Counted from the first letter of the stretch, positions 54,250-61,925 are shown. The stretch: DNA of 62,035 nucleotides from Defluviitaleaceae bacterium (GCA_009784025.1 WQVK01000010.1:1-62035), one strand, 5' to 3'. The notes: generated by a model not told the origin, from the letters alone. Numbers and translations are program-made.

Positions 54250-54461
54250 CAGTACATGAAAACACAATGCAAGGATTGCAAGAAGCGTTGGCTTACGTGA
54301 AGGGCGACAAGAGTAAGGGGCGTAGCTCCTATATTGATTTGCCTGATGATGAGATGGAACAAGCGCAAATCTTGTGGCGCAAAATACTAAGCCTTCCTGA
54401 TGAAAATAGGCAGCAAGCTGTAGGTTATGTAGATGGACTGCTCCAAGCAGCGGGAAACTAA
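54246..54461 (+). CDS. Putative antitoxin without a DNA-binding domain (71 aa)
   Basis: A 71-residue protein encoded in the antitoxin position. The N-terminal part NTMQGLQEALAYVKGDKSKGR resembles the first helix of antitoxins paired with this toxin family (memory: xGLxEAIxYxKGxxKGR). In them an HTH domain follows. Here the C-terminal part (DDEMEQAQILWRKILSLPDE, NRQQAVGYVDGLL) is a short helical tail like the end of XRE regulators. So the usual HTH is missing. It could be a truncated or hybrid antitoxin that neutralises but does not repress. Confidence 0.65.
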   Translation: MTVHENTMQGLQEALAYVKGDKSKGRSSYIDLPDDEMEQAQILWRKILSLPDENRQQAVGYVDGLLQAAGN

Positions 54462-54527
54462 AAACTCAAAAGATTACCAGCAGGACAAAAAGCGACTCGT
54501 TTTCGGGGAGCGTTTCCAGCCATAGAG

Positions 54528-54578
54528 CGCGCTTGAATGGCATTCAAGAGATCAGCGGTTCGACCCTGCTATGCGCCA
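54528..54578 (+). pseudogene. 3' half of the split tRNA-Ala gene
   Basis: Begins CGCGCTTGAATGGCATTCAA (anticodon arm, GGC) and goes on with GAGATCAGCGG-TTCGACC-CTGCT and acceptor ATGCGCC plus A. It pairs with the 5' half at 52519, not with the intact tRNA: ATGCGCC against GGGGCAT gives six of seven pairs. The only mismatch is 3-70 (G-G), where tRNA-Ala needs G-U. Confidence 0.75.
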
Positions 54579-54583
54579 TTGGT

Positions 54584-54622
54584 AAAAGCCTTGAGAACAT
54601 CTTGTTTTCAAGGCTTTTTGTT
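54584..54622 (+). terminator. Original terminator of the split tRNA gene
   Basis: AAAAGCCTTGAGAAC-ATCTT-GTTTTCAAGGCTTTTT, then GTTTTT. Located 6 bases after the 3' half, the same offset as the terminator of the intact tRNA. Confidence 0.85.
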
Positions 54623-54654
54623 TTTCTGGAAATTATTTTTATGGGGTGATTGAT

Positions 54655-55341
54655 ATGCGATATACGGATATTTTTAAGGCTACGTTTATAAACCGGCCAA
54701 ATCGTTTTATTGCTCAGGTTGAAATCGGGGGCAAAGTTGAAACCTGCCATGTGAAAAATACCGGCCGCTGCCGCGAGCTGCTAACACCTGGGGCTACGGT
54801 TTATGTAAATCATGTAAACAACCCGGCGCGAGTTACGCAGTACGATTTGGTTGCGGTAGAAAAAGGCGGTACGCTAATAAATATGGACAGCTACGCCCCA
54901 AACCTAGTTTTTGGCGAATACCTGCGGCAGGGCAAATTCACAGAACTTGGCGAGATTTCCTTGGTGAAACCAGAGGCCAAATATGGCCAATCTCGCTTCG
55001 ATTTTTATGTAGAGGCTAGCGGCGGCAAAGCATTTATTGAAGTAAAGGGCGTCACCCTTGAACATGGCGGCGTTGCAATGTTCCCAGATGCCCCTACAGA
55101 GCGCGGCATCAAGCATTTGAACCATCTGGCGGCCTGCATTGCAAACGGATACGAGGCATATGTGGTTTTTGTAATACAGATGAAAGGCATGAAATATTTT
55201 ACCCCAGCCAAAGAGATTCACTCGGCGTTTGGAGAGACGCTGGCCAGGGTTAGCGGCATGGGGGGTAGGGTTAGGGCATTTGATTGTGTGGTAAAGCCAG
55301 GCGAAATGGTAATTGACGCGCCGCTGCCGGTGGAATTTTGA
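54655..55341 (+). CDS. sfsA: Sugar fermentation stimulation protein homologue SfsA
   Basis: About 228 residues of the SfsA family, whose fold is nuclease-like with an OB-type N-terminal part. Motifs: ATFINRPNRFIAQVEIGG, CHVKNTGRCRELLTPGATVY, SRFDFYVEASGGKAFIEVKG then VTLEHGGVAMFPDAPTERG (D and E-x-K nuclease-like residues), GYEAYVVFVIQMKGMKYFTP. The name comes from an E. coli maltose phenotype; the true function is likely nucleic-acid related. The ATG at 54655 is chosen; a GTG at 54646 is possible. Confidence 0.95.
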   Translation: MRYTDIFKATFINRPNRFIAQVEIGGKVETCHVKNTGRCRELLTPGATVYVNHVNNPARVTQYDLVAVEKGGTLINMDSYAPNLVFGEYLRQGKFTELGEISLVKPEAKYGQSRFDFYVEASGGKAFIEVKGVTLEHGGVAMFPDAPTERGIKHLNHLAACIANGYEAYVVFVIQMKGMKYFTPAKEIHSAFGETLARVSGMGGRVRAFDCVVKPGEMVIDAPLPVEF

Positions 55342-55354
55342 GGGATGTAATATG

Positions 55355-55420
55355 GTAGACTTCTTTCGAAATTGTGCTTTTCAATTTCGAAAAAGCTTCA
55401 TTTTTAATCTTTTACTATAA
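55355..55420. repeat. Family B partial copy
   Basis: TAGACTTCTTTCGAAATTG-TGCTTTT-CAATTTCGAAAAAGC then TTCATTTTTAATCTTTTACT (linker of B). The second hairpin is missing. From 55421 to 55581 and from 55630 to 55686 I see only AT-rich sequence. Confidence 0.6.
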
Positions 55421-55581
55421 TCACCTAAAAGCAAAATAATGATATTGACCTTTTTTCCGATAGGTTGCATGGTAATTTGCTAAAAATTAAAAAGCATGCG
55501 AGGGTTTTAATAAAAAGCGGCTGTTTTAGCGGATTGTTTTTGTAGACACAATATCAAATTCTGCTGTTTTTCTATTAAAGT

Positions 55582-55629
55582 GGTACCGTGCGGTACCACA
55601 ATTCACAAAAAACGGTACCGTATGGTACC
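55582..55629. repeat. Family G pair
   Basis: GGTACCGTGCGGTACC at 55582-55597, 16-base gap, GGTACCGTATGGTACC at 55614-55629, followed by ATTTTTTTG: usable as a terminator on the + strand, probably for sfsA. Confidence 0.85.
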
Positions 55630-55686
55630 ATTTTTTTGTAAGCTGTCAGGCTGGCAGATGCATTATTTTCCGATAAATCGCGTGGC

Positions 55687-55730
55687 CATAGTGAAATAAT
55701 TTGAAAGCGACCCCACTCGCCGCGGTAAAA
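55687..55730. repeat. Family A end fragment
   Basis: CATAGTGAAATAATTTGAAA then GCGACCCCACTCGCCGCGG. Left third of a family A element, decayed, next to the stop of the phospholipase D-like gene. Confidence 0.5.
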
Positions 55731-55745
55731 TATGGCCTTCTTCCA

Positions 55746-57128
55746 TTAGAATAAAAACCGCAGCCCGCGCAAGGCGTAGCCTGCTATGGTGTATATTATC
55801 CTTTTGCCGGTAGAAGCTTGGGCCTGTGGGATATGGCTGTAGGCCTCGTAGCCTACGCGCAGGCTTTGGGCCCTTAGGCTGTTTATGGCGGCCAGGGTGA
55901 TATCATGAAATTCTTGGCTGTGGATGATTAGCATGGATTCAGTGTCTGACCGGATGCTGCGCTCGTTTATGTTAAATGAACCTATGGCCGTTAGCTGGCC
56001 GTTGAAGAGGAATGTTTTGGCATGGATGGAAGATTGGTTGCTTTGGAATTCATAAATTGTTATGCCAGAGGCTAATATGCTGTCGCGGCTCATTAGATAG
56101 CTGGAAAATGACGGCATGTTTGGGGTGGAGGCCAGGGAGTTGGTTAACAGAACGAAATCGCGACCCTGCACGGCGTCTGAAAATATCCGCTTGTGGCGGT
56201 TAGTAAGGGCGATGTATGGGGATTGCACCACAATTTGGCTGCTATGTTTGGTTATTTGTAGCAGATTGTAGGCTACTATACTTTCCTTCCGTGCGGTTTC
56301 GGGATTGTTGGTGATTAGGGTGATTTTGTATGCGGGGGTTGTGCCGCTGTAATAGTCGAAACCGTGGATATGGTGGTTTTCGCGGTGTTGCAGGTAGATG
56401 GCTGTAAATTCCTGCTGGCGGGCATGTGCATTGGGGCGGGAGGTTTCCCGTGGGAATGCCCGGGTGGAGTTTATTTTGCGGTAAAAATATGCCCTGGTTT
56501 GGGCGAGGCTGCCTTGGAAGCCGGGTTGGGTGTTGTATACCAGCACCTCACGGTCTAGGGAGGCGTTCCAGCGGGAATCGTCTACAGCAAAGTCCCGGTC
56601 GCCTATGTTGCGCCCGCCCAGGATTAAAAAGGTATCGTCTACAATCATGTATTTATCATGTAGTGAGGCGTTGATATATTGTGGGCGATGTGGCTGGAAG
56701 CGGTTAAACAGGTATACGCTAATATTTTCATGGGCAGAAAGGGCATGCAGGTAGCGGGGCTGCATCTGCCCCACAATTGCATTGTTTAGAACGCGGATAT
56801 TAACCCCGCGGTCTGCGGCATGCAGCAGCGCGCCTATGATAATATCCGCAGAAATCCCGCTGCGGATGGCAAAAGTAGTAAGAATAATTTCCTCCTGGGC
56901 CTGGGAAATTAAATTTAACCTATGGTAAAAAGAATCCCGCGGATGCTCTAGCAGCATAACCCGCTCTGGGCCTGGCTGCTGGCCGTAAAAATTCTCTATC
57001 GCAAAGGCGGCTCGGGTTTCTTCAGTAACAAATCCGCCGCCCAAGTAGGGGATAATGGCCAAAAAAACATAGGCAACAATACATAATACGATTACAGATG
57101 TGGATTTTTTTATATGTTTTCGCTTCAT
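55746..57128 (-). CDS. Phospholipase D-like (cardiolipin synthase-type) protein
   Basis: About 460 residues. One membrane segment at residues 9-31 (TSVIVLCIVAYVFLAIIPYL) anchors it. The first HKD motif is LHDKYMIVDDTFLILGGRNI (HxKxxxxD intact). The second is IHAKTFLFNGQLTAIGSFNI, with N where D is usual, followed by NERSIRSDTE. The family includes cardiolipin synthases and related transphosphatidylases; relatives with this short N-terminus are often annotated just as PLD-like. The ATG at 57128 follows GAGGTGATGGC; the longer frame up to 57251 runs into palindrome C6. Confidence 0.85.
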   Translation of the reverse strand: MKRKHIKKSTSVIVLCIVAYVFLAIIPYLGGGFVTEETRAAFAIENFYGQQPGPERVMLLEHPRDSFYHRLNLISQAQEEIILTTFAIRSGISADIIIGALLHAADRGVNIRVLNNAIVGQMQPRYLHALSAHENISVYLFNRFQPHRPQYINASLHDKYMIVDDTFLILGGRNIGDRDFAVDDSRWNASLDREVLVYNTQPGFQGSLAQTRAYFYRKINSTRAFPRETSRPNAHARQQEFTAIYLQHRENHHIHGFDYYSGTTPAYKITLITNNPETARKESIVAYNLLQITKHSSQIVVQSPYIALTNRHKRIFSDAVQGRDFVLLTNSLASTPNMPSFSSYLMSRDSILASGITIYEFQSNQSSIHAKTFLFNGQLTAIGSFNINERSIRSDTESMLIIHSQEFHDITLAAINSLRAQSLRVGYEAYSHIPQAQASTGKRIIYTIAGYALRGLRFLF

Positions 57129-57189
57129 GCCATCACCTCGCAATAATATACGTGAGCTTTTGTGAATTTCTTGCAATTTGGGGAAAATC

Positions 57190-57216
57190 CAGTTGGTCGG
57201 AAAATCCGACCAACTG
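57190..57216. repeat. Family C palindrome, copy 6
   Basis: CAGTTGGTCGG-AAAAT-CCGACCAACTG, flanked by GGGGAAAAT on the left and AAAAATTTTTGGCC on the right. Lies 61 bases upstream of the phospholipase D-like start. Confidence 0.8.
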
Positions 57217-57280
57217 AAAAATTTTTGGCCAACCCAAAGCCAAACCGGCAATCAATTTCCCCCAACATTATATTCAAAAA

Positions 57281-57450
57281 TTAAAGTTTTTTTGCTTCTT
57301 TTTTCCAAGGGTAACCCGAAAGAAATCGGGCGGCACGCAATGCCGGGTTCGCGAAGCGAACCTTATGAAAAGAAGTGGAGGTGTCGGAGGCCGGTCGGTT
57401 GCTGCGCAACCTACTCGCCCAAGCAACCAGGGCGAAGTCTCTGATGGTTT
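57281..57450. repeat. Family F element, copy 7 (reverse)
   Basis: TTAAAGTTTTTTTGC, CCAAGGGTAACCCG, GAAATCGGGCGGCACG, GGTTCGCGAAGCGAACC and GGAGGTGTCGGAGG, then an extra piece CGGTTGCTGCGCAACC, and GGCGAAGTCTCTGATGGTTTT. It occupies the leader of the radical SAM gene. Confidence 0.75.
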
Positions 57451-57532
57451 TGAAAAATACGAACATTCATTTGCATTTTTCTTAAAAATCATTTATCATG
57501 TATTTAATATGATTTTATGGTGGAGGTGCGGC

Positions 57533-58882
57533 ATGGATGTTATGGAAAAGTTGACTATATTGGCAGATGCGGCTAAGTATGATGTGGCCTGCACTTCCAG
57601 CGGAAATAATAGAGGGCCACAAGAGGGTATGCTTGGGCATGCGGTTTCTTGTGGTATTTGCCATAGCTTTACGGCAGATGGGCGATGTGTTTCGTTGTTA
57701 AAGCTACTGCAAAGCAATATGTGCATTTACGATTGCCAGTATTGCCACAATAGGCGCAGCAATGATGTGCAAAGGGCCACTTTTACGCCCCATGAGGTTG
57801 CAGAGCTTACTATGCGGTTTTACCAGCGGAATTACATTGAGGGGCTGTTTTTAAGCTCTGCGGTGGTAAAGAACGCGGATTATACAATGGAAATGATTAT
57901 AGAAACTCTGCGGCTGGTGCGGGAGGAATATCGCTTTGGGGGGTATATTCATGTGAAGGCAATCCCCGGGGCGGATAAGGCGCTTATACACCGCGCGGGG
58001 CTGCTTGCAGACCGCATTAGCGTGAATATAGAGCTGCCTTCCCAGGCCAGCCTGGCAAAGCTTGCCCCAGAAAAAACCAAGGAAACAATCCTCACCCCCA
58101 TGAAATATTTGAAAGACGGGATAATCCAATCTAAAAACGAGCTAACTCTATACCGCCATGCGCCAAAATTCGCCCCGGCAGGGCAAAGCACACAGATGAT
58201 AGTGGGCGCATCGCCAGAAAGCGACAGCAAAATAGTGACCCTGGCAGAAGGGCTGTATAATAAATATAAGCTAAAGCGGGTGTTTTATTCCGCATATATT
58301 CCGGTTAACCCAAATATGCCCATGGCCAGCCCGCCCCTAACCCGGGAACATAGGCTGTACCAGGCAGATTGGTTGCTGCGGGTGTACGGCTTTAGCGCCG
58401 GGGAACTATTCAGCGACGCGGATGAAAATTTAAGCCTGGATGTGGACCCAAAATGCCATTGGGCGCTAAAGAACCCGCAATTCTTCCCGGTAGAGATTAT
58501 GACGGCAGATTTTAAAACCCTGCTGCGAGTGCCAGGGATAGGCCGGATAAGCGCAGAGAAAATAGTGGCGGCCAGGCGGGTAGGCAAGCTAGATTTTAAC
58601 GATTTAAAGAAAATGCGAGTGGTGCTAAAGCGGGCAAAATATTTCCTCACCTGCAGCGGCAAGGTTTTTGAAAAATACCACCAAAGTACCATTGCGGCCA
58701 GGCTAAAGGACGGCACAGATTTCCAGCAGCTTAATTTGCTAGAGCAACCGCCAGGCATTGGCATGGAAACCCAGACGGCAAGCATGTTTGTGGGGGATAA
58801 GGCCACGTTTAGTTCACATGACACAGCCAGTAGCACGGGGCTTATCCTGCCGGTTTCGCACCAAAAGGGGGCCGCAATATGA
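57533..58882 (+). CDS. Putative DNA modification/repair radical SAM protein
   Basis: About 449 residues. The radical SAM motif is MCIYDCQYCHNRRSND (CxxxCxxC) near residue 63, preceded by extra cysteines in SCGICHSFTADGRC. Middle: LFLSSAVVKNADYTMEMIIE and the SAM-binding beta strands. The last 110 residues carry a helix-hairpin-helix DNA-binding element, TLLRVPGIGRISAEKIVAAR, then FNDLKKMRVVLKRAKYFLTC. This matches the family described as linked to a uracil-DNA-glycosylase-like protein (TIGR03916-type). GGAGG lies 7 bases before the ATG. The next gene, coupled by ATGA, encodes the known partner. Confidence 0.9.
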   Translation: MDVMEKLTILADAAKYDVACTSSGNNRGPQEGMLGHAVSCGICHSFTADGRCVSLLKLLQSNMCIYDCQYCHNRRSNDVQRATFTPHEVAELTMRFYQRNYIEGLFLSSAVVKNADYTMEMIIETLRLVREEYRFGGYIHVKAIPGADKALIHRAGLLADRISVNIELPSQASLAKLAPEKTKETILTPMKYLKDGIIQSKNELTLYRHAPKFAPAGQSTQMIVGASPESDSKIVTLAEGLYNKYKLKRVFYSAYIPVNPNMPMASPPLTREHRLYQADWLLRVYGFSAGELFSDADENLSLDVDPKCHWALKNPQFFPVEIMTADFKTLLRVPGIGRISAEKIVAARRVGKLDFNDLKKMRVVLKRAKYFLTCSGKVFEKYHQSTIAARLKDGTDFQQLNLLEQPPGIGMETQTASMFVGDKATFSSHDTASSTGLILPVSHQKGAAI

Positions 58883-59664
58883 CAGCCCTGGTATTTGACG
58901 GCAGCTTCGATGGCTTCCTGTCTGTAGTACATGCCTGCTACTATGAAAAGCTAGACCCAATAAGCATTCAGCCCGCGGAAATTCTCACTTTAATGGACGA
59001 GGCGCGCTATATAGAAACCCACCAAGCCAACGCCGCCCAGGTGTATGCTGCAATAAAAAACAAAATTTCACCAGAGGTGGCGTACACGGTTTATGTGGCA
59101 TCCCTCTCTCCAGAGGAAGACCGCTACACCGCGCTGCTGGCGTATATTCGGCTGGGCTTTAAGGTGGGGCATATGGTGGGCAGCCATTTACAGGTTGAAT
59201 ATGTACGCCGCGTGCGCGACCTTCACCGCCAGGCCGCCGGGGAAGCCCACTTGCTGTTTGGCTTCAGCCGCTTTGTGGAAACGGCCAGCGGCGTATTTTA
59301 CTGCCAAATCACCCCCAGAAATAACGTTCTGCCCCTGGTGGCAGACCATTTCACCCGCCGCTTCATGAACCAGCAATGGATAATCCACGATAAGGCCCAC
59401 AACCAGGCCGCAGTCTACGATGGCAAATCATATGTAATAGCCCAAAACCCAGGCGATGCAGATGTAACCCTAGCCGCCCACGAGGAAGAAACCCAGGACT
59501 TATGGGTGGCCTTTTGGGACGCGCTGTCTATCGAATCCCGCAAAAACTGGAAACTGCAACGCCAGTTGCTGCCCATTTACTTTAGAAAGAACATGACAGA
59601 ATTTACCCGGCAGCGGCCGATAAAAAAACCACCCGGCGATATCGGGCGGTTTATAGAAGGTTAG
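58879..59664 (+). CDS. DUF4130 / TIGR03915-type DNA metabolism protein
   Basis: A 261-residue protein. Opening LVFDGSFDGFLSVVHACYYE is the signature of this family; further conserved pieces are RVRDLHRQAAGEAHLLFGFS then RFVE, YCQITPRNNVLPLVADHFTR, QQWIIHDKAHNQAAVYDG and LWVAFWDALSIESRKNWKLQ. It always, in my knowledge, occurs next to the radical SAM gene just described; together they are thought to act on DNA damage or modification. Biochemical activity is not established. Overlaps the upstream gene by 4 bases. Confidence 0.9.
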   Translation: MTALVFDGSFDGFLSVVHACYYEKLDPISIQPAEILTLMDEARYIETHQANAAQVYAAIKNKISPEVAYTVYVASLSPEEDRYTALLAYIRLGFKVGHMVGSHLQVEYVRRVRDLHRQAAGEAHLLFGFSRFVETASGVFYCQITPRNNVLPLVADHFTRRFMNQQWIIHDKAHNQAAVYDGKSYVIAQNPGDADVTLAAHEEETQDLWVAFWDALSIESRKNWKLQRQLLPIYFRKNMTEFTRQRPIKKPPGDIGRFIEG

Positions 59665-59761
59665 ATTTTGCGGGGTTAAATAATAGGAGCTTTTGCCGAA
59701 GTATAACATATTTATTCAAAGAAGAAAATGGCGGAAGGCAGCTTGTAAAGGAGATGATACC

Positions 59762-60253
59762 ATGCCTGGTAATTTTACAGCTAGCGAAACATTGAATATG
59801 CTAAGGGTGATTTTCGAGAAGCATAGGAATGAGCGGGTTTGCGTTGTGGGGACGATATGCACAGGCAAATCTACGCTTTTTACGCAACTGCCGGAATATA
59901 ATTGCGAAGATTTAGACGACGCGCTTTGGCCAAACTTACCCAAGGAAGCCGCTGCCCACCTGAATGAACTAAACAAGCCGCCCTGGACGGCAGAAAATGG
60001 AAGCGAAATCCATAAAATCATTTCAACATATGGCCGTGTGAAGCCTGGCCGCCCGCTGTTTGGCACAACTATTTTGTGTTGCGAAGCCGTTGTGTACCTG
60101 GACATCCCAGATGCTTTGCTTATGAAGCATTGCAAAAAGCGCGGGGATAGTTTTGATTTTGCAAAAAAGTATAAAGAAGCCATAGAAAGTGATTGGAATG
60201 CCCATAAGGTCAAAGGTGGCAAAACATTTTATTACTTAACCGTTACTGAGTAG
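59762..60253 (+). CDS. P-loop NTPase of unknown role (163 aa)
   Basis: A 163-residue protein. Walker A is VGTICTGKSTLF near residue 31. EDLDDALWPNLPKEAAAH follows with acidic residues that might serve Walker B or substrate contact. The C-terminal text KHCKKRGDSFDFAKKYKEAI looks like the lid of a small kinase. AAAGGAG lies 9 bases before the ATG at 59762; the frame extends back to 59693. It is the first gene of a tight four-gene set. I do not know the substrate. Confidence 0.75.
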   Translation: MPGNFTASETLNMLRVIFEKHRNERVCVVGTICTGKSTLFTQLPEYNCEDLDDALWPNLPKEAAAHLNELNKPPWTAENGSEIHKIISTYGRVKPGRPLFGTTILCCEAVVYLDIPDALLMKHCKKRGDSFDFAKKYKEAIESDWNAHKVKGGKTFYYLTVTE

Positions 60254-60278
60254 CTGGTTTAGAGAGGAAGATGCCGTC

Positions 60279-60671
60279 ATGAGCGGGATTAAAAGGTACA
60301 GCCTAGACGAAGACAACGCCAGCAGATGCGCGTATTCAGAGGTTGTTGAGGCGGGTGATTTTGTGTTTTTGTCGTTCTGCGTGGGGAATGTGGGGCAGGG
60401 GGTAGAGGCTCAGGTGCATGGGGCGCTGAATGATATGGAGGCCAGGCTGGCAAAAGTTGGCCTAACACTTGAAGCGGTGGTAAAAGTGGATGTAATGATG
60501 CGAGACCCTTGGAATATCCCCACCATGGAAAAGGTGTTTAAGCAGCGGTTTAACGGGGTTTACCCCGCGCGCAAAACCATCGCAACAGAGTTTGCCAATA
60601 ACGGCGGCGAAGGCGGCCTGCAGGTGCAAATTGATGCAACGGCGTACAGAAAATGGGAGGTGGCCGAATGA
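60279..60671 (+). CDS. RidA family protein
   Basis: A 130-residue RidA/YjgF/YER057c-type protein. RidA hydrolyses reactive enamines and imines formed by PLP enzymes. Seen: RCAYSEVVEAGDFVFLSFCV at the N-terminus, EAQVHGALNDMEARLAKVGL, VVKVDVMMRDPWNIPTMEKV, and FNGVYPARKTIATEF with the Arg that binds the carboxylate in active members. The usual C-terminal IEVDAIA reads here VQIDATAYR. So the fold is clear; whether it is a true deaminase is less sure. Second gene of the set, coupled to the next by ATGA. Confidence 0.88.
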   Translation: MSGIKRYSLDEDNASRCAYSEVVEAGDFVFLSFCVGNVGQGVEAQVHGALNDMEARLAKVGLTLEAVVKVDVMMRDPWNIPTMEKVFKQRFNGVYPARKTIATEFANNGGEGGLQVQIDATAYRKWEVAE

Positions 60672-61243
60672 AAGAAGTATTGTTGCTGCTTACAGACCAT
60701 TGGGCAGATTGGGAGGCGGGTTTCGCCATTGCCGGGATAAGCCAGCAGTACCACGTGAAAACAATTGCCATAGACAAGCTGCCGAAGGCATCTATAGGCG
60801 GCATGAGGGCTGAAATAGACTGCAAAATAGCGGAATATCAAAGCTTCGGCAACCTGGCCATGGTTATATTGGTGGGTAGCTTCTCTTGGGGCGAAGGCCG
60901 CCACGATGAAATTGCCGGCTTTGTGCGCGATGCACATGCGACGGGCGTTCCTATCGCGGCCATTTGTGGGGCGACAATTTTCCTGGCTAGGCATGGTTTC
61001 CTTGATAATATCAAGCATACTGGTGACGATGCAGAGTATTTTGCGGAAATGCTACAGGGTGAAACTGGCTACAATGGGCAGGAAAATTTCACCGGCGGAC
61101 AAGTTGTAAGCGATGGCGGGATTATCACTGCTACAGAAACGGCGGCAATAGAATTTGCCCGGGAGATTTTCCGCATGTTGCAAACAGATTCTAATGAGGA
61201 AATTGATGCATGGTATAGGAGGATGCGAGGATGCCAGGAATAA
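60668..61243 (+). CDS. DJ-1/PfpI family protein
   Basis: A 191-residue protein of the DJ-1/PfpI class I amidotransferase-like fold. Core: VLLLLTDHWADWEAGFAI at the N-terminus, DLAMVILVGSFSWGEG-like NLAMVILVGSFSWGEG with the conserved Gly turn, and the nucleophile elbow IAAICGATIFLARHGFLD with Cys near residue 102. Then VSDGGIITATETAAIEFARE. Members are proteases, glyoxalases or chaperones; related short proteins act in stress defence. Stop overlaps the next start by 13 bases. Confidence 0.88.
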   Translation: MKEVLLLLTDHWADWEAGFAIAGISQQYHVKTIAIDKLPKASIGGMRAEIDCKIAEYQSFGNLAMVILVGSFSWGEGRHDEIAGFVRDAHATGVPIAAICGATIFLARHGFLDNIKHTGDDAEYFAEMLQGETGYNGQENFTGGQVVSDGGIITATETAAIEFAREIFRMLQTDSNEEIDAWYRRMRGCQE

Positions 61244-61746
61244 ATAAGGAAGAAATGTACGCCAAATTTAACAGCCGCCAGCCCCAGGCTGCCCAGGCGC
61301 TGGTTGAATACATTGGCAGCAGCAGCGCGAGGGAGGGTATTTTGCATTTTATCGATTGGCTGCAGGCAAAAGGCGTGACGCCGCAGTACGCAGATTATGA
61401 AAATCAATCCCCCGTATGGGAGGTAAACTACCGCGGCAAGGCGTTTTATCTAGTGTTGAACGGCCAGGATAATGTATGCATCATGGGCAAGGTTGCCTTC
61501 TCTGAAGAATCCCAGGCTGTGATGCGTGATAACAATATGGAAGAAACTGTACTTGGCAACCTGCAATACTGCACCCGTAAAGATGGCGGCCATTGCGGCA
61601 ATTGCGATCTGCCAGCACATATTGCCGGGGTAGACGAAGTGATTTTTGGCCAGGAAATAAAGGGCCTATGCTGCGGGCAGTTTGTTACATTTGAGAACCC
61701 CGGCAGTGTTGTGGTTGAGGGTGTTATAAAGTTGCTGGAGCTGTGA
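61231..61746 (+). CDS. Unknown protein with a C-terminal cysteine cluster (171 aa)
   Basis: A 171-residue protein. N-terminal helix NKEEMYAKFNSRQPQAAQAL, a middle portion with DYENQSPVWEVNYRGKAFYL, and a C-terminal cluster CTRKDGGHCGNCDLPAHIAG ... IKGLCCGQFVTFENPG with five Cys and two His in 45 residues, suggesting zinc or an Fe-S ligand set. It overlaps the DJ-1-like gene by 13 bases, with AGGAGG before the ATG. I do not recognise it. Last gene of the set; a terminator follows 20 bases later. Confidence 0.78.
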   Translation: MPGINKEEMYAKFNSRQPQAAQALVEYIGSSSAREGILHFIDWLQAKGVTPQYADYENQSPVWEVNYRGKAFYLVLNGQDNVCIMGKVAFSEESQAVMRDNNMEETVLGNLQYCTRKDGGHCGNCDLPAHIAGVDEVIFGQEIKGLCCGQFVTFENPGSVVVEGVIKLLEL

Positions 61747-61764
61747 TTAGGTGCAGGCAAAATG

Positions 61765-61805
61765 TTAGCATTGGGATGATAAAAAATTCCAATGCTAATT
61801 TTTTG
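61765..61805 (+). terminator. Terminator of the P-loop/RidA/DJ-1 operon
   Basis: TTAGCATTGG-(14 bases)-CCAATGCTAA then TTTTTTG. Confidence 0.85.
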
Positions 61806-61876
61806 TCCAGAATTCTTTAAAGACGTGCGGAATATAGCGGCTTTTTGAGGTAAATCTTATGGTTTTTGTCACAAAA

Positions 61877-61895
61877 GTGGTGCAATGCGGTGCTG
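61877..61895. repeat. Possible degenerate family G unit
   Basis: GTGGTGCAATGCGGTGCTG resembles GTGGTACCATACGGTACCA with changes at both GTACC cores. Weak case; could be chance. Confidence 0.3.
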
Positions 61896-61925
61896 TTTTT
61901 GCAATTTATTTGAGATATAGCCGCT

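Larger units (their letters stand above)
52541..54527 (+). mobile_element. Insert of 1,987 bp splitting tRNA-Ala, carrying its own tRNA-Ala
   Basis: The DNA between the two tRNA halves contains an intact tRNA-Ala(GGC), an HNH endonuclease gene and a two-gene toxin-antitoxin-like operon. Codon use is richer in A and T than in flanking genes. No integrase or transposase is present. GAG is found at both junctions (GGGAG left, GAGCGCGC right), compatible with a three-base target duplication or with a recombination crossover. It is a candidate compact mobile island or a remnant of a larger one. Confidence 0.65.

Noticed and set aside
54528-54578. Second functional tRNA-Ala at the right edge of the insert
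   Set aside because: Only the anticodon and T arms with one acceptor strand are present, and no matching 5' half is adjacent.
57365-57532. Extended N-terminus of the radical SAM protein
   Set aside because: The extension is family F sequence; GGAGG places the start at 57533.
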